NCBI RefSeq assembly: GCF_945859685.1
Contig: NC_079147.1
Span: forward strand, 18,393,289 to 18,457,288
Length of the DNA: 64,000 bases
DNA from: Eupeodes corollae
Taxonomy: Eukaryota > Arthropoda > Insecta > Diptera > Syrphidae
Direction of reading: 5' to 3'
Numbering within the stretch: position 1 is the first letter of the stretch; each line of letters starts with the position of its first letter. A model generated the notes under the pieces. That model was not told the origin of the DNA and did not search any database. It saw only the letters and a list, made by a program, of their open reading frames with translations. The translations under genes were made by a program, and so were the position numbers. Shown in pieces: positions 55,846 to 64,000 of this stretch.

Positions 55846-58266
55846 TGTGTGGGATATTCGAAAAAAAAAATGCTAATAAATCCAATGATTTATGTTAAAA
55901 AACAGATTCTTTAAAATGTAATAACATTATCAATCAAATATGGGATATTCAAAAAAGGGTGTTCTAGAAATCCCTAATCATGGGATTTAATGATCTTCCA
56001 ATATCCCACATATTTTTGAAGTTTTAATTTTAATGAAAAAAATCAATAAATCTTGAAATAAGGGGTTTACAAATTAACTTTTTAAGATTACAAGTCTATT
56101 TCTATTCTAAAACTCTGAATGTTGAGTTCTGAATAATTACAATGGAATTTTTCCCACTTGCTATGAATCAGAAAAATAATTTTAATTTTATTTGTATCAA
56201 ATTTGTTGTTCAAACGCTAAATATTTTCAATTTATGATTCATCCCCTCTTTAATAACAAATTTGAATTGGACACTTCTTAAATTTATGTGCAAAAATAGT
56301 CAAATGCAGAATAATGAGCACACAATTCTGAGTTTTGGGATTAAAACTTCCGTACTAGCAAAATAGAATATTTTTGAGTTGGTTAAAAATCAATTAATTT
56401 CAATAATTTGACTTGAAATAAAAAAATTGATAAATGCGAAGTAAACATAATTTCAATCATGTGTTTTGTATGGCTTCTATATGGGATATTCGTTAATCAC
56501 GGATTTAAAAACGGTTTAAAGCGTTATTAAAGATCATATATGAACGTAAACAAGCTGACATTTAATATTTAATTCAAGTGTATAATTAAGTTTTTTTGAA
56601 TATCCCACAAATCAAATACAAAAAATATATAACAATTGTTTATTTATATTTGTTTCATTAGTATGCATGAGGTCGAATGATTGGTTTGATTTATTTGTGG
56701 CCAATTTGGGAAACATACTTTTTTTCAGGAATATAAAAATACTACTAACAGTTGCATGTCCCATTTGTGGGATATTTGTTTACAATGTGGGTATATTTTA
56801 TGAACTGTTATACAAATCTGTCACTTTAACTCAAAGAACTAACATGATCATCAAGTATTTACTTTTTCCCAATTAAACTTGAGAACCGAAATCTTTCCAA
56901 TAATTTAAAGAATATCCACTATATGTATGCTCAAAAAACTTGGGATATATGTATTTTAACATAAATTGCCTAACCGTTTTCAAAGATCATAAATTATCGA
57001 CCTTTTAAGATGTTTGATATTTCAAATGATTAATCCAATGGTATACGTAAGGTTCGTTCGAATATCCCATAATTGAGGTTCCAACAATCTGATATAACCT
57101 TAAAAAACTAGATTAATCAATACAAATTAAATAAACAAATTACATGATAAAGTATTTCTAAAAATATTCCGTATATATTGTACTTATTTGTGGGATATTC
57201 GTTAAAAGCCGGTCGTTTAAAGGTAAACATGTAACTTGTAAGAATCGATACAATTACGTTCTTTATTTTTTCAAATATCCCATAAATTAGATGGCAAAAA
57301 TCTTGGATACACATTTTATTTAATGATAACATTCTATTTTTCGAATATCCCACATTTACTAGGATTTCAGGGAGCAAATAAGACAAACTGCAATGAAGAT
57401 CAGAGTATTTGGCCAGCGTTAAATATATTTACGCTCCATTCGTGGGATATTCGTAAAAACGCATCGTGTTAAAAATTAGATGTATGTAAGTATGTACCTA
57501 TATAAGCCAAAAATTAGATCTTTGTATGTTTACTACCTTAGGAGGATAAGATCAACACCAATGGCGTTGATTTTTTTCCCGAATATCCTACAAAAACCTA
57601 TTACGATTTAAAAAAAAGGTAAATAGATACATTTTTCCACCATCTTTTGTAATATTACTGATTTACTATTAAGACATTTCTTTGACTGGTACAAAAACCA
57701 ATTACATGATAAACTATTTCCGCAAATATTCCGCTTATAAAGTACTTATTCGTGGGATGTTCGGCTAAAGGTAACGACTTAATCTGTAAGAATCGATAGA
57801 ATTGTGTTCTTTATTTTTTTGAATATCCTATAAATGAGATGCCATAAATCCTGATGCACCTTAATTTTAAGATAATATTCTATTTCTACGAATATCCCAC
57901 ATATACTAAGATTTCGGGGCCAAAATAAGACAAAATTAAATGGAGATCGGAGTGTTTGGCCAGCGGTAGAGCAAATACTCAAAGTCGAATACACCACCCA
58001 TTATTTATATTTATGTTTCATTTGTGGGATATTAGGCATACAATTTCCAAATATCCTACAAAAACCTCAATTTTCAGCATCTATTAGTATGTTACTGATT
58101 TTTTATTTCATAAACAGTATTTACGCAAAGATCCAACTAACATTATAGAACAAACCATTATTGAATAACTAAAAGTCTACCAAAAGCGAGTATAATACAA
58201 AAACTCACAAAAACTTCGTTTATGGGATATTCGAGAAGGAAGTGAATTTACTGTTTTTAAAGATTA

Positions 58267-59477
58267 ATCAGGTCAAGTCAATAAGTGCGTGACTTTTTCA
58301 ATTTCTGACCTCTTTACTGAAACAGCAACACTGCTCCTGTCAACTGGCATCTGTCAGTTGACTCCTGTCAAAATTTAAACTTGCTGCGTCAGTTAGTTTG
58401 TGCTTAACTTCGTGTGCTTATTAAGCATTATTTCTTGCGAAAAAAACTAATTCTGAAACCAAGGCTAAGCTTGATAAATGCTATTGGGAGTCCCCATTGG
58501 GGTCTCTGCCCCATCGATTTCAATGGTAAAAAAGTGGTTTACTGAATTTCGTTCGGCACTGAAGATGCCGAACGTCCTGGACGCCCAGTTGAGGTCTCTA
58601 CACCCGAAACAATCGACAAAATTCACTATATGGTGTTGGCCGACCGAAGATTGAAAGTGCGAGAGATTGTGGAAGACGTAGGGATCTCACATGGCTCAGT
58701 GGTTTCAATTTTAATGATCACTTGGGCATGAGAAAGCTTTCCGCAAGATGGGTGCCGCGTTTGCTCGCAGTCGACCACAAATGCAATCGTGTAACAACAT
58801 CACGGGAAGGTTTGGCGCACCGTTTTGTAACCGTGGACGAAACATGGATCCATCACAACACACCAAAGACCAAACAACAGTCAAAACAGAGGGTTCCTAA
58901 GGGTGAATCGGCGCCAAAGAAGGCCAAGGTGGGTTTGTCAGCCAATAAAGTTTTGGCGACTGTTTTTGGGGATGCACGCGGGATAATCCACATTGACTAC
59001 CTTCAAAAGGGAAGAACAATGAATGGGGAATATTATGCCAACTTATTGGGCCGATTCAATGATGATTTGAAAAAAAAACATTTGGCCAGGAAAAAAGTTA
59101 TTTTCCACCAAGGCAATGCAAGGGTGCAGACATGTCCAGTTGCGATGTCAAAAATCCATGAATTGGGCTATGAATTGCTCCGTCATCTACCCTATTCCCC
59201 AGATTTGGCTCAAAGCGACTACTTCTTGTTCCCAAACCTGAAGAAATGGCTTTTATGGAAAAAGATTTCATTCCAATGATGAAGTCATCCCGCAAACAAA
59301 GGTCTATTTTGAGGACCTCGACAAATCATTTTTTTTTGGAAGGGATACAAAAAATTGGAGAAGCGCTGGACAAAGTGTATAGAGCTCAAGGGAGACTACG
59401 TTGAAAAATAAAATTATTTTTTTATCATAAAATCTGTGTTTTATTCCAAAAGTCACGGACTTATTGACTCGCCCTCG
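58267..59477 (+). mobile_element. Mariner element inserted in the GGGATATTC array
   Basis: The ends carry matching inverted repeats: left GTCAATAAGTGCGTGACTTT from 58277, right as reverse complement GTCAATAAGTCCGTGACTTT (59468 down), the outermost right bases being CGAGGGCGA. TA lies at both borders (58265-58266 and 59478-59479). Array sequence to the left (AAAGATTA) and right (TCAAACATCAG...TTACATA) joins into one block that is present uninterrupted at about 63145-63190, confirming the insertion point. Length 1211 bp, near the usual 1.3 kb. Confidence 0.93.
58470..59411 (+). pseudogene. Mariner transposase, inactive
   Basis: Pieces in order: DAERPGRPVEVSTPETIDKI then HYMVLADRRLKVREIVEDVG ISHGSVVSIL (58560-58713), a one-base frame break, and GMRKLSARWVPRLLAVDHKC NRVTTSREGL (58724-58810). 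FVTVDETWIHHNTPKTKQQS (first catalytic Asp in VDETW, 58823-58880) and KVLATVFGDARGIIHIDYL follow. Then VIFHQGNARVQTC (59099-59135), where the normal HQDNA reads HQGNA, so the second catalytic Asp is Gly. YSPDLAQSDYFLFPNLKKWL (third Asp) is intact. A further frameshift near 59255 precedes the C-terminus, which ends in YVEK and a stop at 59409-59411. The start codon region is eroded. Confidence 0.92.
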
Positions 59478-62400
59478 TATCAAACATCAGCTGGCTTACA
59501 TATTTGAGCTTCTTATTATTACTTTCAATTGTATAAAAGTTTTTTTTCGTGAATGTCACACTTGCGATAACAACTTCCTTGAATAAATTTACTAAACCTT
59601 AAATACTAAAATTTATATGAATAATAAATAAGAGAATTCAATAAACTCATTTGTTCAACTTCAATTCTTTAAACTGATACACTATTTACCCGAATATCCC
59701 ACTATAACTTGGGAAAAAAACATTATCGACTAACTAAAAATTCTTCAATTGTATGTATGATCAAAAGACTGAAATTCATGCAAAGTATCAGTAAAGATTT
59801 GAATGCTCGTTTTTGGGATATTCGATAAATAAATGGATTATAATTATCAAACTTAAAATTATCAGAAAGCTTACAAAGAGTTTTCTACTAATCCAATCAA
59901 TGACAGTAAAGTTTTTGTTCGAAAATCCCAGTTGAGTTACCAACGATATTGTATAAATTTAGAAAACGTTAACTACTAACATTTTTATGAATAACAAATG
60001 AGAGAATTCAACCATTTGTTCAATTATGTTTCTTTAAATTGATACACTATTTACCCGAATATCCCACTAAAACTTAGGAAAAAACATTATCGACTAACTA
60101 AAAGCCTATCAATTGTACGTATGATCAAAACATTCAAATTCATGCAAAGCATCTGAAAAGATTTCAATGATCGTATTTGGGATATTCAATAAATAAATGG
60201 ATTATAATTATCAAACATCAGAAAGCTTACAAGGAGCTTCCTAATGATCCAATCAATGGCATTAAAGTTTTGTTCGAAAATCCCACAGTTGAGTAACCAA
60301 CGATCATGTATAAATTTAGAAAACGTTAATTTCCTAAAATTTGTATGAATAACCTATAAAAAAATGAAATGAATATCCGAGTTTTTGGCGAGCGTTAAAT
60401 ATATTTACGCTCAATTTGTGGGATATTCGTCAAAACGCATCGTTTTAAAAACTAGATGTATGTATAAGCCAAAAATTAGACATATGTATGTTTACTACCT
60501 TAAGAGAGTAAGATCAACACAAATAGTGTTGAATTTTTTCGATTATTTCGATTTAAAAAAAAGGTAAATAGATACATTCTTCCACCATCTTCCACCAAAA
60601 AAAGCTATCAACTCTTTGTGCTATACAAAACCCATTACATCATAAACTATTTCTGCAAATTATCCACTTATAAGGTACTTATTCGTGGGATATTCGGCTA
60701 AAGGTTACGACGTAATCTGTAAGAATCGATACAATTGTGTCCTTTATTATTGAGATTCCAAAAATCTTGATACACCATTAATTTTAAGATAATAATCTAT
60801 TTCTACGAATATCCCACATAACTAAGATTTCGGGGTTAAAATAAGATAAAATTAAATGGAGATCCGAGTGTTTGGCCAGCGGTAGAGCAAATACTTAAAG
60901 TCGAATACACCACCCATTATTTATATTTATGTTTTATTTGTGGGATATTCGGCATACAATTTCCAAATATCCTACAAAAACCTCAATTTTCACCGTTTTT
61001 TATTATGTAACTGATTTTTTATTTCATAAACAGTATTTACGCAAAGATCCAACAAACAAATTTTATAACCTCATTTGTTTAAGAACATTCTATAAGATGA
61101 TTTATTATTTATGATGATTTTTATTTATGCGAACATCCCACATATGAGGTACTAAGACCTCAAAGTCAAAATTCTAAACTCCGACTTAGGGGCTCTCTAC
61201 TGTTTGTATGAAATTCATAAATGGAAAATGTGAATATTCGATCAATTATAATTATATTTTTTAGACCAGATTCAGAATATACATCAAAGGATTGCGCTTT
61301 CAAAGATTGTAGCCTCAAGTAATTCTATTAATGAAGGTGGAAACAAAATATGTGTATCTATATACAATTAGCCACTAACCACTTCAATGGCCTTATAGAT
61401 GAGCTACATTCAACTATCGTGGCTTAAACTGAAATACACAATTATTTAAATTAAACACACAAAAACACCAACATTAAAAAAAAATTAAAAAAACCAACGT
61501 AACAAAATATAAATTCAAATTAATTTGCTTCGTTAAATTTGTGTTGTGTGTTGTCGACAATTTTCATCATAATGGAAATAACTTTCATTCATTTAACCAC
61601 AATTTAATAAAAATGGGCTATTCAGATTAATCGAACGAACTACGAGTATATGAATTGATTTTCAAATGAGTTTTGGGCCCTCGTCGAAGAGATGATTTGT
61701 ATTCCCCTATGATCTTTTCAACACAATCTGTTTTCTTGGCCGGGTTCTGGGGTCTAGGGGGTGACAACTTTTATATAAGTTGAGTAATAATAAAAGAAAT
61801 AATAAGTAAAAACTAGTTTTCCTTTTAGAGAAGGAAGTCGTCGTCGAATAGACAACATCGTGCACTCTATGTGCATACTTCAATCCCAACTTAAAGTACC
61901 TTTTGTGTGCCATTTATGGAAACTCGCTGAATTGAATATACCGGCAAATGCTTTTTCCATTTTTCCAATCAGGTTTTTTATTACTTTTTTCTTTTTTATT
62001 TACTTTATTTAAACCGTGTAGCGCCCCTGCATTTTATTATTTCATATGAAATTGAAAATACAACAAAAATTTCAAGTCAATGGGATATTCGATTTAAAAA
62101 AAAGGATTTAGGTATATTCAAGTACACGCACGCATATCTTAAATTAGTTTTTCTTTTTAATATGAAAATGAAAGGAAAAACTTGTACTAAAGTTAAAAGT
62201 GTTGTATCTAATCGAATGCAAATCAGGAGTTGGCCAAAAGCGAACATGGGCGATGATGTTTTTGTAAACAAATTGTCTGGTTTTTATTGAGCAATATTAT
62301 ATGAAGTAAACACATATGATTTGGAAATGCAAAACAATTTTTATAGAGACTTAAACAAAATGAACATAAAAAGTTAGGTGTAAAATATTTTGTTACGAGT

Positions 62401-64000
62401 CGTTTGAAAGGATTACGGACAAATTCAGTGGGCGTAACAGGTCAAACGGTATAAATAATATTCTTAAAAAGTTACAAGAGTTTAAATGGAATGACTCTTG
62501 CGCAAAAATGATAAAATAATTCTCGTTTATGGTTTGAATCTTTTTAGTTACAAATGATCATTTGTTTTTGGCCTAATTATGAGTTTCATTATATTTATTT
62601 ATTTATTTTCAAACGGTGTTTGTTAAAAAAAAAAGAATGCAGTAAGTGGGGTTTTTGAGAAAATACTTGCTTTCAAAATCTCTCTTATGAATTCAATTCA
62701 AAAATAGCGCCTCCTGAATTAAAATATTTGTGGGATATTCAGAAAACAAGATTAAGTTCAATTTTTATAAATTAGTCCTTCACTTTTTAAAATGATCGTA
62801 GGTTTTATGCACCTGCGATGTGGGACGCATTAATTTTAAAAAATTTGAAAATGTGAGAAATATTTGTCTTTTAATTGATTTTATGAAGAATTAGTAATTT
62901 TTTAGATACTATATTTTACTTCAATATCCCATCATTATGGTATTGATGTAGGATATTCAATACATTCAAGCAACATTTTGATCCTCCTGAACTAAAACAT
63001 TTGTGGGATATTCAGAAAATCCAATTCACAATAATGAATTAATTCACTTTCGAAAAGTGTATTCACAATAAGTGAAATGCAGAATATGGACATGGATTGT
63101 TATATTCGTCTGTGGGATATTCGACAAGGAAGTAGATTTATTATTTTTAAAGATAACAAAAATCAGATAACTTACATAATTGAGCTTCTAAATAGATCAT
63201 TCAATTATATTGAAGTTTTTTCGAATATCCCACAATTCAGATACAAACAAAGATTTGGAAAACGTTAACTACTAAAATTTGTATGAATAACCTATAACAA
63301 AATTTAATAACTTCATTTGTTTAAAAACAATTCTTTAAGATGATTCAATATTTATGCGAATATCCCACATATGAGGTTCTAAGACATCAAAATCAAAATT
63401 CTAAACACCGACTTAGTGGCTCTTTACTGTTTGTATGAAATTCATGTATGGAAAATGTGCATATTTTGATCAATAATAGTTACATTTTTTACACCAGAAA
63501 AACCAGGTTATTTTGTTGGAAGGTTATTTTTGATATCGGGGATATTCACTAGATATACTCGTATTACTTTGAAATATTTCTTAACTGTGTTCAAAATTTG
63601 CCTTTCATTTAATTTTATGGAAAATTATTAATTTTATAGAAACCATATTTTTCTTGTATATTTTATAGATAAGGTATTGCTGTGGGATATTCAATAGGCA
63701 AATGTTAAATTTTAATCTCTAAAAATAATGTCGAATATTCATACTGTTTATTTTTCTTTAACATCCTACAAACGAGGTACTTTTGTAAATATTTTAAGAC
63801 CTTAATAAGTTGCGGGTTCTTTATAGAATACAAATGCAAATGAGCTGTGTATATTTATGTACACAACATCAATAGCAATAAACTATTTTCCACTACTTGT
63901 AAGAATAATGTAGACACCTGTTTTGTTCCAATGTCCCAAAAATGGGATATTGATAGGTATTGATCTCAGAAACAGGATGTTTAAAATCCTTTATGCATCA

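Larger units (their letters stand above)
55846..63990. repeat. Array of TGTGGGATATTCG motifs in both orientations
   Basis: At least 40 copies of a 13-bp word, TGTGGGATATTCG or its reverse complement CGAATATCCCACA (many with one or two changes). Forward examples: 55847, 56480, 57189, 57440, 57752, 58023, 60418, 60687, 60940, 62730, 63002, 63110, 63680. Reverse examples: 56598, 57059, 57338, 57580, 57889, 59692, 60057, 60805, 61130, 63221, 63357. Spacing is roughly 30-250 bp and orientations alternate irregularly. Spacer blocks are themselves duplicated: 59631 and 60001 (370-bp tandem step), 57405-58125 against 60385-61055, 61055-61275 against 63285-63490, and 58215 against 63105. No reading frame of note lies inside except the inserted mariner. 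The array continues past the window edge. Confidence 0.9.

Noticed and set aside
55846..63990. Array as Notch-pathway Su(H) binding sites
   Set aside because: TGTGGGAT differs from the YGTGRGAA consensus in its last core base in nearly every copy, so the resemblance is partial.
55846..63990. Array as a CRISPR-like repeat-spacer system
   Set aside because: The motif is too short, occurs in both orientations with irregular spacing, and the genome is eukaryotic.
1..64000. LTR retrotransposon or endogenous virus
   Set aside because: I saw no gag, protease, integrase or envelope motifs and no long direct repeats; all reverse-transcriptase pieces are of non-LTR type.

Overview
The window looks like a gene-poor, transposon-rich stretch of an insect genome, most likely a fly (Diptera). 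It is AT-rich throughout. It carries eukaryotic mobile elements (Tc1, mariner, pogo, piggyBac, a possible hAT, MITEs, a tRNA-derived SINE and several non-LTR retrotransposon families) and long runs without reading frames. There are no operons, ribosome binding sites or bacterial features. The dipteran assignment is inference from the mix of elements; no complete host gene is visible to confirm it. Most named elements are broken by stops, frameshifts and deletions, so most entries are pseudogenes or fossil elements.

Layout. 0-1.5 kb: decayed Tc1 element. 1.5-4.9 kb: no gene; a GC-richer block near 3.8-4.07 kb may be a host promoter or first exon. 4.9-6.3 kb: mariner-family fossil (family M, see below) split by a SINE, then a LINE fragment (family B). 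6.79-7.79 kb: tandem repeat with alternating long and short units. 9.5-11.8 kb: RTE-like LINE lacking its catalytic core. 11.9-14.0 kb: endonuclease-like LINE remnant and an orphan multi-fragment protein relic. 15.1-16.3 kb: TTAGGGTAAAG minisatellite. 17.2-19.8 kb: mariner split by a Harbinger-type MITE, a family M fossil and an RNase H LINE (family R). 21.2-25.7 kb: patchwork of families M, B, RTE, SINE and a further LINE (family C). 26.6 kb: candidate 33-nt host microexon. 27.4-29.1 kb: nearly intact Tc1 element with 24-bp perfect terminal repeats. 30.3-33.4 kb: nested Tc1, hAT-like and LINE pieces. 35.5 kb: a complete hammerhead ribozyme motif on the minus strand, 180 bp from a fold-back element. 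36.2-38.6 kb: LINE and SINE fragments. 39.96-40.23 kb: two candidate host exons whose frames join. 40.2-44.4 kb: piggyBac inside pogo, flanked by two copies of another pogo-like element. 44.5-46.75 kb: Jockey/CR1-type LINE (family D), then a 390-bp ATTCT array. 47.9-54.4 kb: families M, R, RTE and the longest family B copy. 55.85-64 kb: an array of a 13-bp motif (TGTGGGATATTCG) in both orientations, interrupted by a mariner, running off the right edge.

The most interesting items are the hammerhead ribozyme, the GGGATATTC array with its sharply conserved motif in poorly conserved spacers, and the nested insertions whose target-site duplications can be read directly.

Family labels used below: B, C, D and R are non-LTR families named only for this window; M is a mariner-superfamily group whose proteins carry motifs like FSDEAHF, GYVNKQ and LGLHPxKIQL (possibly the rosa/DD41D group).
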